64,000 bases of DNA from Cupriavidus necator. Its GTDB lineage: Bacteria; Pseudomonadota; Gammaproteobacteria; Burkholderiales; Burkholderiaceae. Both the position numbers and the translations under genes were made by a program. The notes beneath the pieces are model-generated. The model saw only the letters and a program-made list of their open reading frames with translations. It did no database searches and was not told the origin of the DNA. Below are positions 42,909-52,016 of this stretch, in pieces (positions within the stretch are counted from its first letter, which is position 1; the number at the start of each line of letters is the position of its first letter). The stretch is from the NCBI RefSeq assembly GCF_013141915.1, contig NZ_SROX01000001.1, positions 248,001-312,000 of the forward strand, read 5' to 3'.

Positions 42909-43847
42909 GACCAGGTCGAGCGCTTGCCCGGCCTGCTCCAGCGGCAGGCATGCGATGCGAGGCGGCCGCAAACGCCCGCGGTCGAGCAGCGCCGCGATCT
43001 CCCCCAGGCGCGCGCCGCTGGGCATCTTGCTGAAGGCGACGGCGGTGCGCAGGCCGCGGCGCGCGGCCTCGGCGGTGTCGGGGCCGGGGTCGCCGCTGAC
43101 CAGCGTCAGGACGGCCACGAGGATGCCGCCCGGCCTGAGCAGGTCCAGCCCCATCGGCAGGCTGCCGCAGCCCACCGTATCCAGCACCAGGTCGACGCCC
43201 GCCGGGGCCCATGCCCGCATGGCGGCGCCGATATCGCTGCCGCGGTAGTCGATGGCCAGGTCGCAGCCGAGCGCCATGAGTTCGTCGCGGCGTGCCGCGC
43301 TGCAGGTGGCGGCGACGGTTGCGCCGGCGGCTTTGGCCAGTTGCACGGCAAAGGTGCCGACCGCACCGGCGCCGCCATGCACCAGCACGGACTGGCCTGG
43401 GCCGAGTCCGCCGTCGTCGAAGAGCCCGGTCCAGGCAGCCAGGGCCGGCGTCGGGACTGCTGCGGCTTCGGCGAAGTCCAGGTTGTCGGGCATCGGCACC
43501 ACGCAATCCTGACCGACGGCAACGTACTCGGCAAACGATCCCCATTTGCCGGCGCCGACCCCGGTTTGCGCGAACACGCGCTGGCCGCGGACGAAGTCGG
43601 TGACGCCGGCCCCCACCGCGGCCACCACGCCGCTGGCATCGAAGCCGAGCACGAACGGAAAGCGGGGCTGCATGAAGTGGCTCAGATACCCCTCGCGGCA
43701 CTTCCAGTCCGCGGGATTCACGCCGGCGCAGGCGACGCGGATCAGGACTTCGCCGGCCGCTGGCGTTGGCCTTGCGACCTCCCCAAGCCGGATCACATCG
43801 GAACCGCCGTGCCGGTCGATCAGGACCGCGCGCATGTTGTCTTCCAT
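42849..43847 (-). CDS. Zinc-independent medium-chain dehydrogenase/quinone oxidoreductase-like (MDR)
   Basis: A 332-residue MDR protein: MRAVLIDRHGGSDVIRLGEV, VLIRVACAGVNPADWKCREG, FVLGFDASGVVAAVGAGV, then the NADPH-binding VLVHGGAGAVGTFAVQLAKA and the end SGKAASKLVLRVAGPW. The Cys/His zinc ligands of alcohol dehydrogenases are missing, which points to quinone oxidoreductase or enoyl-reductase-like chemistry. Start at 43847 follows AAGGTAAGACTC; ATG at 43835 is the alternative. It is the last gene of a reverse-strand operon, five bases after the SDR gene. Confidence 0.9.
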   Translation of the reverse strand: MEDNMRAVLIDRHGGSDVIRLGEVARPTPAAGEVLIRVACAGVNPADWKCREGYLSHFMQPRFPFVLGFDASGVVAAVGAGVTDFVRGQRVFAQTGVGAGKWGSFAEYVAVGQDCVVPMPDNLDFAEAAAVPTPALAAWTGLFDDGGLGPGQSVLVHGGAGAVGTFAVQLAKAAGATVAATCSAARRDELMALGCDLAIDYRGSDIGAAMRAWAPAGVDLVLDTVGCGSLPMGLDLLRPGGILVAVLTLVSGDPGPDTAEAARRGLRTAVAFSKMPSGARLGEIAALLDRGRLRPPRIACLPLEQAGQALDLVQSGKAASKLVLRVAGPWHG

Positions 43848-43852
43848 GAGTC

Positions 43853-44731
43853 TTACCTTGACGACAGTTCGGGCTGGCTCAGCGCCGGATGCGCCCAGGC
43901 CGGGATGACAGGCGGCGGCAGCACGCCCTTGCCATCGAGCGTCCGCACCTCCAGTCCGTGCGCACGGGGGAAGTGCAGGCTATGGGCGATCCGGCCGGTA
44001 TGCAGCCGTGCCGGCACGCTGCAAAGCGCCAGCGCGGTTTCCACCAAGTATTCCACGGGCTCGGTGGGATAGCCTTCGGGGATATAGCGGGCGCTGCCTG
44101 GCGTGCGGATCGCGGTGCTTGGCCCCACGGAATTGACCGCGATGTCGTCCATCTCCAGTTCCGCGGCAAGGCCTTCGGTGAACCGGTTGATGGCCGCCTT
44201 CACGGCGGCGTATGCGGTAACGCCGCCGGTGCGGTCAAAGACCTGGTAGGGGCGCGCCGGCGACAGCGCCGTGACCGAGCCCAGGTTCAGGATCCAGCCC
44301 GCACCGCGTGCGCGCATCAGCGGGATCGCCGCGCGGCTCAGCACGAACGGGATGCGCAGGTAGTGGTCCACGGTCCGGTCGAAGGTGTCCAGCGGCATCG
44401 CGTCGATGGGGCTGTAATCCGCCAGGCCGGCATTGTTGACCAGGATGTCCAGTCCGCCCGCTGCCTCGGCTGCCTCCGACACCAGGCGGTCGCGTTGCGC
44501 GGGATCCTCGAGATCCGCCGCCAGCGCCATGCACCGGCCCCCTTGCTGTCTGATCAGCGCCACCGTTTCGGCCAGCGTGCCAGGCTCGTCCGCGGAGCGG
44601 CCGACGTGTCGTGCGCTCGCCACGACCAGTGCGCCCTCGGCCGCGAAGCGCTGCGCGATGGCGCGGCCGATGCCGCGGCTGGCGCCGGTCACCAGCGCCA
44701 TCTTTCCTGTCAGTTTCCCGGGTCCGTTCAT
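43853..44731 (-). CDS. Short-chain dehydrogenase/reductase (SDR)
   Basis: A 292-residue SDR: cofactor motif LVTGASRGIGRAIAQRF, LDILVNNAGLADYSPIDAMP, Ser in ILNLGSVTALSPARPY and catalytic YAAVK in GGVTAYAAVKAAINRFTEGL. The C-terminal extension of about 60 residues (TALALCSVPARLHTGRIAHS and later) is longer than in classical SDRs. ATG at 44731 overlaps the stop of the Dabb gene (ATGA). It acts on an alcohol or ketone of the same unknown pathway as the MDR protein. Confidence 0.9.
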   Translation of the reverse strand: MNGPGKLTGKMALVTGASRGIGRAIAQRFAAEGALVVASARHVGRSADEPGTLAETVALIRQQGGRCMALAADLEDPAQRDRLVSEAAEAAGGLDILVNNAGLADYSPIDAMPLDTFDRTVDHYLRIPFVLSRAAIPLMRARGAGWILNLGSVTALSPARPYQVFDRTGGVTAYAAVKAAINRFTEGLAAELEMDDIAVNSVGPSTAIRTPGSARYIPEGYPTEPVEYLVETALALCSVPARLHTGRIAHSLHFPRAHGLEVRTLDGKGVLPPPVIPAWAHPALSQPELSSR

Positions 44732-45387
44732 GGTGCGGTTTCCTCTTTGCGGTTGGGGTTGGCGATCAGGCTGGTCGCCAGCGGGCAGAAGGCATGCGAG
44801 ATCGCCTCGACCGTCCATTGCGGAAACTCCGGGTCGAACCAGCGGTCGACCCGTCCCCAATGGAACGGGTGCATCAGGTATTCGCCCAACAGGTCGTCCA
44901 CGCTGGCGAACTCCTGCTGCCAGACATGGGTCCACGTGCCCGGCGACACCACCCGGGCCAGCCGCCAGTTGCGGATGCCGGGCATGTACGCCGGCATTCG
45001 CAGCAGGTCCTGCTCGAGGGCGCGGACCTGCCGGTCCGGGGCTGCGGGGCGGACCCGGAACATCAGCGTGCGCCAGATGCCGTCGCGCAATTGCGGGGCG
45101 CGCGTTCCAGCCGAGATCGCGCGATAGGCGACGTGATCGACCGTTGCGATGCCGTCCAGCGCGGCGGCGAGGCCCGCGGCACCCGCCGGCGCGCCGGAAG
45201 GGGCGGGGTGGAAGTGCAGGTCGAGCGTGTAGTCGCCGGCGCCCCAGCTTCCCGGCAGGTTGCGGCTGACCGCCGCACGCTGCAGGCCGGGCAGCTTTGC
45301 AACGCGCTCAAGCAGGGCTTGCTCCGGCGCATGGCTCGCGGCGGGCATGCCGGCGAGCAAGCGGAGCTGGGCAGTCTCAAGGCGCAT
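44728..45387 (-). CDS. Dabb (stress-responsive alpha/beta-barrel) domain protein
   Basis: A 219-residue protein. The C-terminal half has the Dabb pattern WRTLMFRVRPAAPDRQVRAL, WTHVWQQEFASVDDLLGEYL and MHPFHWGRVDRWFDPEFPQW; the N-terminal half (MRLETAQLRLLAGMPAASHA, LPGSWGAGDYTLDLHFHPAP) may be a second, degenerate barrel. Such barrels are often small enzymes or binding proteins in aromatic or polyketide pathways. It overlaps the upstream gene by 11 bases and the SDR gene by four, so expression is tightly coupled. Confidence 0.75.
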   Translation of the reverse strand: MRLETAQLRLLAGMPAASHAPEQALLERVAKLPGLQRAAVSRNLPGSWGAGDYTLDLHFHPAPSGAPAGAAGLAAALDGIATVDHVAYRAISAGTRAPQLRDGIWRTLMFRVRPAAPDRQVRALEQDLLRMPAYMPGIRNWRLARVVSPGTWTHVWQQEFASVDDLLGEYLMHPFHWGRVDRWFDPEFPQWTVEAISHAFCPLATSLIANPNRKEETAP

Positions 45388-45721
45388 CGCAAGACTCCTT
45401 CGGCTGCGGGAGCGCGTTAGTCGCCGGGGCCATCACGTGGCGGCGGCGCGCTTCGCACAGGGAGCCGACGGTCGACCAGAAAGCGAGCGCGGGGCCGTCA
45501 ATGCCGGCGCGCATGGCGTAGTAGGCTGGCGCATCCGGCACTTGCCACAGCAGCCACAAGGTATTGGGCGCATCCTCCAGCGCCACCGGCGGCGCAACCC
45601 AGCGATGCAGAAGCGCCAGGCCCCTGGCGGCGCTGCCCGGCAGGTACTGGCATTCCAGCAGGTCAAGCACGGCGGGCAGGTTGCCGGGCGCAAGCACGAT
45701 TTCATCGAGTATGTGGATCAT
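45377..45721 (-). CDS. Small dimeric alpha/beta-barrel protein (NIPSNAP/EthD-like)
   Basis: A 114-residue protein: MIHILDEIVLAPGNLPAVLD, LECQYLPGSAARGLALLHRW, NTLWLLWQVPDAPAYYAMRA and WSTVGSLCEARRRHVM. The beta-alpha-beta pattern and the length fit a ferredoxin-like dimeric barrel. It is the first gene of the reverse-strand operon 45721-42849 and overlaps the Dabb gene. No catalytic residue can be assigned. Confidence 0.65.
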   Translation of the reverse strand: MIHILDEIVLAPGNLPAVLDLLECQYLPGSAARGLALLHRWVAPPVALEDAPNTLWLLWQVPDAPAYYAMRAGIDGPALAFWSTVGSLCEARRRHVMAPATNALPQPKESCDAP

Positions 45722-45914
45722 GGCGGTGTGGCGTCATCTCATGGGTTGTCCCGTATAGGCATGGCGGGGCGCGCATGGCAACCTCCATGGCCCGGGCCGT
45801 ACGCCACCTGCTGCGCGCCAGGGAAGTGCCGGGATGATTATGGAAGGCCCGCCGGCAACGGACCCCTACCCGCACGATCAACCACCGCTACCGAAGCCAT
45901 CAGGACAAGCACCC

Positions 45915-46934
45915 ATGAATGCCCACATCCCGGGGAGTCCCGTCCCTGTGCCGCACGGCATGGTGCAGCGGTTGCTGGATGAACTGAAACGACAGGGCCT
46001 CGAGGTCCCGGCTGGCGGTGCCGATCCGCCGCGGCCCGCGCAGTTCACCGCCCTCTATCGCGCCGCGATCGAGCGGCTGGAGGCGCTGGTCGCCAAAGGC
46101 GACGGCCATCCGCCCATGCGCAAGCAGGAAGTGGATCTGCTGTGCCGGTGCGTATTGAGCTGCCAGACGCTGCGGCAGGCAATCTGCTGCGCGGCCGATT
46201 TCTGCGCGATGCTGTATCCGCGCGCCGGCGTGCTCAGCCTCGGGCAACGCGCCGGCCAGGCGGTCTTCCACATGGATTCGCGGCGGCGTGTGCAATCGTC
46301 CGCGGCCTGCCTGGTGGACCTGACCGGGCTCTTCTTTTACCTGCTGCTGTTCGGCTGGCTGGTGGGCCAGCCGATCCGTCCGAGCCGTGTCTGTCTGGCG
46401 CATCCGCGGCGCGAGGATGCCTTGCCTTTCCTGGGCTGGTTCCATGCGCCCGTGATGGCGGGCTGCCCCGCCTACGGCTTCGAATTCGACCCGGCGTTGC
46501 TCGAGCGGCCGGTCGTGCGCCAGCCTGCGGAGCTCGATGCGTTCCTGCATGACCTGCCTTACCGGCTGGTCGGGGCGCCGGTCGAGGTGGTTTCGCTGAG
46601 CCAGCAAGTGCGCGGCACGCTGCATGCAGCGCTGGTGCATGGCACGCGGCTACCGACGCTGGGCGAGCTGGCAGTTCGCTTCGAAGTCAGCGAACCGACG
46701 CTGCGCCGCCGGCTCGCGGCGGACGGCAGCAGCTACCGGCAGTTGCGCGAACACAGCTTGCAGGAATATGCCGAGCAATGCTTGCGGACCACCGGCTGGA
46801 CCGTGGGCAGGATCGCCGAGCAACTGGGCTTTGCCAGCGAAGAAGCGTTCCGCCGCGCCTTCCAGCGCTGGACCGGACTTGCGCCAACGCAGTTCAGGCG
46901 CGCGAGCGCAGGGAAACCGCCCGGACTGCGGTAA
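45915..46934 (+). CDS. AraC-family regulator (arabinose-binding-like N-terminal domain)
   Basis: A 339-residue regulator resembling the OruR/ArgR-like AraC branch. The long N-terminal part (VVSLSQQVRGTLHAALVHGT near the hinge) is the sensor; the C-terminal HTH pair is LPTLGELAVRFEVSEPTLRR and TVGRIAEQLGFASEEAFRRA, then WTGLAPTQFRR. ATG at 45915 follows AGGACAAGCACCC; the frame is open back to 45834. It is divergent from the barrel-protein/SDR/MDR operon across about 190 bases and 154 bases upstream of the molybdo-enzyme genes, so it could control either. Confidence 0.87.
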   Translation: MNAHIPGSPVPVPHGMVQRLLDELKRQGLEVPAGGADPPRPAQFTALYRAAIERLEALVAKGDGHPPMRKQEVDLLCRCVLSCQTLRQAICCAADFCAMLYPRAGVLSLGQRAGQAVFHMDSRRRVQSSAACLVDLTGLFFYLLLFGWLVGQPIRPSRVCLAHPRREDALPFLGWFHAPVMAGCPAYGFEFDPALLERPVVRQPAELDAFLHDLPYRLVGAPVEVVSLSQQVRGTLHAALVHGTRLPTLGELAVRFEVSEPTLRRRLAADGSSYRQLREHSLQEYAEQCLRTTGWTVGRIAEQLGFASEEAFRRAFQRWTGLAPTQFRRASAGKPPGLR

Positions 46935-47088
46935 TTCGTGCACAAGCCGGGAGGCAATATGTGCAAACGCCCCCGGCACGGCGGCACGCACTGACCGGAT
47001 GCGACCCCGCGCAGCTTTCGCCGCCGATGGCATGACGCTTGCTGCCTCCGTTCATTTCCCTTGGCACGTGACCCAGCGGAGGCCGCCC

Positions 47089-47631
47089 ATGGCACTGGAA
47101 GACCCGCTTGCTCCCCCGGCATCGCAGGCCGGCGCACTGCAACAGATCCCAACCACCCTGCACATCAACGGCATCACCCACGACCTGCTGCTGGCGCCAT
47201 GGGTGATCCTGCTCGACCTGCTGCGCGAGCAGCTCCAACTCACCGGCACCAAGAAGGGCTGCGATCACGGCCAGTGCGGTGCGTGCACGGTGCTGATCGG
47301 CGGCAAGCGCATGAAGTCTTGCCTGTGCCTGGCGGTGTCCTATGACGGCGCGGACATCACCACGGTCGAGGGGCTGGCCGACCGCGACAGCGGCGCGCTG
47401 CATCCGCTGCAGCAGGCCTTTATCGACCACGACGCGTTCCAGTGCGGCTATTGCACGCCCGGGCAGCTGTGCTCCGCGCTGGGCCTGCTGAACGAGCATC
47501 CGCCGGCGAGCCGGCAGGAGATTCGCGAGCGCATGAGCGGCAACCTGTGCCGCTGCGGCGCGTATGCGCAGATCGTGGCAGCGATTGCCGAAGTCGCGCG
47601 GCTGGCCGACCGCGACCAGGAGCTGTCATGA
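47089..47631 (+). CDS. Molybdenum aldehyde oxidoreductase, 2Fe-2S subunit (PaoA-like)
   Basis: A 180-residue iron-sulfur subunit of the xanthine oxidase family. The plant-type cluster is in GCDHGQCGACTVLIGGKRMK with a later Cys (SCLCLAVS), the second cluster in FQCGYCTPGQLCSALGLL and GNLCRCGAYAQI. E. coli PaoA has a twin-arginine signal; none is visible here (MALEDPLAPPASQAGALQQI), so the enzyme is probably cytoplasmic. The site GCGGAGGCCGCCC precedes ATG at 47089. Its stop overlaps the next gene (ATGA). Confidence 0.92.
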   Translation: MALEDPLAPPASQAGALQQIPTTLHINGITHDLLLAPWVILLDLLREQLQLTGTKKGCDHGQCGACTVLIGGKRMKSCLCLAVSYDGADITTVEGLADRDSGALHPLQQAFIDHDAFQCGYCTPGQLCSALGLLNEHPPASRQEIRERMSGNLCRCGAYAQIVAAIAEVARLADRDQELS

Positions 47632-48728
47632 ACCCGTTCCGCTATGAGCGCGCGACCACGGTGGAAGCCGCGCTGCAGTCGATCGCCGCGGCGCAGCAGG
47701 CCGCCGGCGCGCAAAGCCTTGGCGATGACCACGCGCCGCACTTCCTGGCCTCCGGTACCAATTTGATCGACCTGGTCAAGGGCGGCATGATGCATCCGGC
47801 CGCGCTGGTCGACGTCAGGCAGTTGCCGCTGCGGATGATCGAAACCACCGCGGAAGGCGGGCTGAAGCTCGGTGCGCTGGCCAGCAACGCCGATACCGCG
47901 CAGCACCCGCTGGTGCGCGCGCAATATCCGCTGCTGCGTGCGGCGATCCTGGCAGGCGCCTCGCCGCAGATCCGCAATATGGCCACCAACGGCGGCAACC
48001 TGCTGCAACGCACGCGCTGCTATTACTTCTACGATCCGGGCGTGCCCTGCAACAAGCGCGAGCCTGGCACCGGCTGCCCGGCGGCGACCGGGCTGGCGCG
48101 CCAGCATGCCATCCTGGGCGCGAGCGAGCATTGCGTCGCGACCCATCCGTCCGATATGTGCGTGGCGCTGGCCGCGCTGGGAGCGGTGGTGCACGTGGCG
48201 TCGGCCAGCGGCCGCCGCGAGATTCCGTTTCATGAGTTCCATCGCCTGCCGGGGGATCGCCCGGAGATTGACACCACGCTGCGTCCCGATGAACTGGTCA
48301 CCCACATCGTGCTGCCGCCCGCCGCCGAGTTTGCGCGCCATGCCTGTTACCTGAAGATCCGCGAGCGCGCGTCGTTTGCGTTCGCGCTGGTGTCGGTGGC
48401 GGCCGCGCTGGACCTGGCCGGCGACGGCACCGTGCGCGCCGCGCGGCTGGCGCTGGGCGGGGTGGCACACAAGCCGTGGCGCGATACCGGGGCCGAGGCG
48501 CAGCTGCAGAGTGGGCGCGCCAGCGCGGAGCACTTCGAATCCACGGCCCGCTTCCTGCTGCGCGATGCGCGCGCCTGCGGCGGCCCGGCGCTGCCGGAGA
48601 GCCTGCCCGGCAATGGCTTCAAGATTGCGCTGGCCGAGCGCGCGATCGTGCGCGCGCTGGAGATGGCCGCGGCCGGCGTGCTGAGCAATACCGGCGAAGA
48701 CGCGTTGCGCGAGGAGGACCTGCCATGA
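47628..48728 (+). CDS. Molybdenum aldehyde oxidoreductase, FAD subunit with extra 4Fe-4S site (PaoB-like)
   Basis: A 366-residue FAD-binding subunit. It has the flavin motif FLASGTNLIDLVKGGMMHPA and the insert LLQRTRCYYFYDPGVPCNKR-EPGTGCPAATG, whose Cys residues correspond to the extra 4Fe-4S cluster of PaoB/YagS, absent from ordinary xanthine dehydrogenases. The end has the CO dehydrogenase flavoprotein C-terminal domain (AARLALGGVAHKPWRD). It overlaps both neighbouring genes by four bases, so a 1:1:1 complex is expected. Confidence 0.92.
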   Translation: MNPFRYERATTVEAALQSIAAAQQAAGAQSLGDDHAPHFLASGTNLIDLVKGGMMHPAALVDVRQLPLRMIETTAEGGLKLGALASNADTAQHPLVRAQYPLLRAAILAGASPQIRNMATNGGNLLQRTRCYYFYDPGVPCNKREPGTGCPAATGLARQHAILGASEHCVATHPSDMCVALAALGAVVHVASASGRREIPFHEFHRLPGDRPEIDTTLRPDELVTHIVLPPAAEFARHACYLKIRERASFAFALVSVAAALDLAGDGTVRAARLALGGVAHKPWRDTGAEAQLQSGRASAEHFESTARFLLRDARACGGPALPESLPGNGFKIALAERAIVRALEMAAAGVLSNTGEDALREEDLP

Positions 48729-51004
48729 ACGATCCGATCCCGCAATGCGCGCCGCGCGCACGGCCCGGCACGGGCCCCGTCGCCATCGGCGCGCCGGTAT
48801 CACGCATCGACGGCGTGGCCAAGGTCACCGGCACGGCCCGCTATGCCGCCGAGCATGCCGCGTTCGACCTCGCGCACGGGGTGGTGGTGAACAGCACCAT
48901 TGCGCGCGGGCGCATCGTGTCGATCGATTGCAGCGCCGCGCTGGCGGTGCCGGGCGTGATCGACGTGCTGACCCATGAGCGCCACCCGCGCGTGCGTTCG
49001 CTCGACCTGTTCTACAAGGACATGGCCGCCCCCGCCGGTTCGCCCTTCAAGCCGCTGCACGATGCGCGCATCTGGTATAGCGGCCAGCCCATCGCCCTGG
49101 TGGTGGCCGAGACCTTCGAGGCGGCACGCTATGCCGCCACGCTGGTGCGCGCGCACTACGAGGCAGGGCCGCATCAGACCAGCCTGCTGGAACACCTTGA
49201 CCGCGCCGGCAAGCCCAAGCGCTTCAAGATGGGCTATTCCAGCCCGCCGAAGCCGCGTGGCGATGCCGACGCCGCCTTCGCGCGCGCGCCTTGCAAGGTC
49301 GACGCAGCGTTCTACAGCGGCGTGGAACACCACAATCCGATGGAGATGCACGCCACCACGGTGGTCCGCGGCGGCGACGGCCACCTGACCATCCACGACA
49401 AGACCCAGGGCTCGCAGAACGTGCGCTGGATGGTGTCGCGCGTGTTCGGGCTGCCTGGGCGCAAGGTCACGGTGCGCAACGAGTACGTCGGCGGCGCTTT
49501 TGGCTCGGGGCTGCGGCCGCAGTACCAGTTGATCCTGGCGGTGATGGCGTCGCTGGCGCTGGAGCGTTCTGTCCGCGTGGTGCTGACGCGGCCGCAGATG
49601 TTCACCTTCTGCCACCGGCCCGAGACCTGGCAGCGCGTGCGGCTGGCGGCCCGGGAGGATGGCAAGCTGGTGAGCGTGATCCACGAAGCCGTGGCCGAGA
49701 CCTCGCGCATGGAGCACTACGTCGAGGTAGTGGTCAACTGGTCCACGCAGCTCTATGCGTCCGAGAACAGCCGGCAGGACTACAAGCTGGTCGAGCTGGA
49801 CCAGCCCACCCCCGCCGACATGCGCGCGCCGGGCGCCGCCCACGGCGTGCATGCGATCGAGGTGGCGATGGACGAGTTGTCCTATGCGGTCGGCATGGAC
49901 CCGCTGGCGCTGCGCCTCAGGAACTACGCGGAATGCGACGGGGCCACCGGCCTGCCGTTCTCGAGCAAGGCACTGCGGGCCTGCTACGAGCAGGGCGCGC
50001 AACGGTTCGGCTGGGCCGGCCGGCCGCCACGGCCGCGCTCGATGCGCGATGGCCACGAGTGGATCGGCTGGGGCATGGCCACCGGCACCTGGGACGCGCT
50101 GCAGATGTTCAGCCGCGCGCGCGCCGTGTTCCGTGCCGACGGCCGGCTCGAGGTAGCCAGCGCCGCCACCGATATCGGCACCGGCACGCTGACCGTGATG
50201 AGCCAGATCGCCGCCGCGTCGCTGGGCCTGCCGCTGGAGCAGGTGACCTTCGTGCTGGGCGACTCGGACCTGCCGCTGGCCACGGTGGAGGGCGGCTCGG
50301 CGCATGTGGCCACGGTGGGCACGGCGGTCGACGGCGTATGCGACAAGTTGCGCCGGATGCTGTGGCACATGGCGCGGCGCATGCAGGGATCCGGCTTTGA
50401 GCGGGCACGCTACGAGGACCTGCTGTTCGACCAGGGCACGGTCAGCCTGCGCGCCAGCCCCGATGTGTCATTGCCGCTGACCGGCATCATGGAGGCGGCG
50501 CGGCGTACGCAGATCGAAGCCTCGTTCCTGCAGTTGCCGAATCTCCTGGAGCAGAAAAAATACACGCGCGCCGCGCACTCGGCGGTGTTCTGCGAAGTCC
50601 GCGTGGACGAAGCCCTCGGCACCGTGCGCGTCGCGCGCGTGGTCAGCGCGGTCGCGGCGGGGCGCATCATCAACCCGAAGACCGCGCGCAGCCAGATCCT
50701 CGGCGGCATGGTCTGGGGCATCGGCCAGGCCCTGCACGAGGAAACACACAGCGACCATGCGCTGGGCCGCTTCATGAACCGCAACATCGCCGAGTACCAC
50801 ATCGCCTCGCATGCCGACATCGGCGACCTCGACGTGATCTTTGTCGACGAGGACGACCGCGTGGTCAGCAGCCTCGGCGCCAAGGGCGTCGGTGAAATCG
50901 GGCTGGTAGGGGTTGCCGCCGCGATCAGCAATGCGATCTATCACGCCACCGGCAAGCGGCTGCGCAGCACGCCGATGACGCCGGACAAGGTGATGGCCCG
51001 TTGA
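48725..51004 (+). CDS. Molybdenum aldehyde oxidoreductase, molybdopterin-binding subunit (PaoC-like)
   Basis: A 759-residue catalytic subunit. The N-terminal domain has SRIDGVAKVTGTARYAAEHA; the cofactor domains show VGGAFGSGLRPQYQLI and RAPGAAHGVHAIEVAMDELS, and the conserved catalytic Glu lies in GAKGVGEIGLVGVAAAISNA. With the two upstream genes it forms an aldehyde oxidoreductase that converts aldehydes to acids, probably using molybdopterin cytosine dinucleotide. No maturation chaperone (PaoD/XdhC) lies next to it in the window. The downstream EamA gene is convergent. Confidence 0.93.
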   Translation: MNDPIPQCAPRARPGTGPVAIGAPVSRIDGVAKVTGTARYAAEHAAFDLAHGVVVNSTIARGRIVSIDCSAALAVPGVIDVLTHERHPRVRSLDLFYKDMAAPAGSPFKPLHDARIWYSGQPIALVVAETFEAARYAATLVRAHYEAGPHQTSLLEHLDRAGKPKRFKMGYSSPPKPRGDADAAFARAPCKVDAAFYSGVEHHNPMEMHATTVVRGGDGHLTIHDKTQGSQNVRWMVSRVFGLPGRKVTVRNEYVGGAFGSGLRPQYQLILAVMASLALERSVRVVLTRPQMFTFCHRPETWQRVRLAAREDGKLVSVIHEAVAETSRMEHYVEVVVNWSTQLYASENSRQDYKLVELDQPTPADMRAPGAAHGVHAIEVAMDELSYAVGMDPLALRLRNYAECDGATGLPFSSKALRACYEQGAQRFGWAGRPPRPRSMRDGHEWIGWGMATGTWDALQMFSRARAVFRADGRLEVASAATDIGTGTLTVMSQIAAASLGLPLEQVTFVLGDSDLPLATVEGGSAHVATVGTAVDGVCDKLRRMLWHMARRMQGSGFERARYEDLLFDQGTVSLRASPDVSLPLTGIMEAARRTQIEASFLQLPNLLEQKKYTRAAHSAVFCEVRVDEALGTVRVARVVSAVAAGRIINPKTARSQILGGMVWGIGQALHEETHSDHALGRFMNRNIAEYHIASHADIGDLDVIFVDEDDRVVSSLGAKGVGEIGLVGVAAAISNAIYHATGKRLRSTPMTPDKVMAR

Positions 51005-51031
51005 CCGGCGTGGCGCGCGTGGCGGTTGCCG

Positions 51032-51940
51032 TCAGCGCCGCTGCGCCAGCCAGATCCCTGCCGCGATCGCGGCCAGCCCGACCGCGTGATACCAGCGCGG
51101 CCAGTCGCCCAGCAGCACCGTCGACAGCAGCGCGGCGAACACCGGCGTCAGCGTGATGAAGAACACCGGCAGCTGGGCGCCCGCGCGCGCAATGGCGCGG
51201 TCCCAGGCAAAGTAGGCCAGCAGCGACGGGATGGTTGCCACATACAGCAGGATGGCCGCGACCTTGCCGTTCCATTGCAGCGGCTGGTCCAGCGTCATCA
51301 GTTCCCAGGCCGTGACCGGCGCGCTGGCCAGCACGCCCGTGACGATCTGCGCGAACAGCAGCACGGGCAGGGGCAGCGCGGGGCGGTGCTTGCGCAGCAG
51401 CCAGGTGTAGGCGCTCCAGGCGATGGTGGCCGCCAGCATGAACAGGTCGCCCGGCACGAGGTCCAGCTGGGCCAGCCGTGACAGTTCGCCGCGCACCAGC
51501 ACGAAAGTCACGCCGACCATGCACAGCAGCGCGCCGGCGACGTGCCACGGCCTGACCCGTTCGCCAAACCACAGCGCGCCGATCACGATCAGGAAGAGCG
51601 GCGTGGAGGCGCCGATCAGCGTCACGTTGATCGGCGTCGAGCTAGTCAGCGCCTGGTACTGCAGCGCGTTATAGCTGGCAATCGACAGGATGCCCATGGC
51701 GGTGATCACGCCCGCGTGCCGGCGCAGCACCGCGCGGTGCTCGACCACGCCGCGCCAGGCAAAGGGCGCCAGCAGCATGCCGGCCAGCACCCAGCGCGCC
51801 CAGTTCAGCGTGACCGGCGGCACCGTGCCGGCGGCCAGCCGGCCCACGATGGCGTTGCCGGCCCAGCTCAGCGGCGGGAAGGTCAGCAGGAACAGGGTGG
51901 TCCAGTCGATGCGTCGGGTGCTGGGGCTGCTGGCGGACAT
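51032..51940 (-). CDS. EamA/DMT-family transporter
   Basis: A 302-residue membrane protein with ten predicted helices in two EamA repeats (FLLTFPPLSWAGNAIVGRLA, ILSIASYNALQYQALTSSTP, then LFMLAATIAWSAYTWLLRKH and VATIPSLLAYFAWDRAIARA). Family members export amino acids, nucleosides or other metabolites. ATG at 51940 is used; the frame is open further upstream without sequence support. It stands alone between the aldehyde oxidoreductase operon and hipA. Confidence 0.9.
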   Translation of the reverse strand: MSASSPSTRRIDWTTLFLLTFPPLSWAGNAIVGRLAAGTVPPVTLNWARWVLAGMLLAPFAWRGVVEHRAVLRRHAGVITAMGILSIASYNALQYQALTSSTPINVTLIGASTPLFLIVIGALWFGERVRPWHVAGALLCMVGVTFVLVRGELSRLAQLDLVPGDLFMLAATIAWSAYTWLLRKHRPALPLPVLLFAQIVTGVLASAPVTAWELMTLDQPLQWNGKVAAILLYVATIPSLLAYFAWDRAIARAGAQLPVFFITLTPVFAALLSTVLLGDWPRWYHAVGLAAIAAGIWLAQRR

Positions 51941-52016
51941 GGGGCGAGGCGGGCTGGTGGAAGGCGCATTATCCGCGATTGCGGTGTCGCCGTTGCTTGC
52001 GCTTCGTGCGGGCCAG

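Noticed and set aside
38885-42910. Insertion sequence or transposon as carrier of the cassette
   Set aside because: No transposase, terminal inverted repeats or short target duplication were seen; the 69-bp repeat is part of a gene end.
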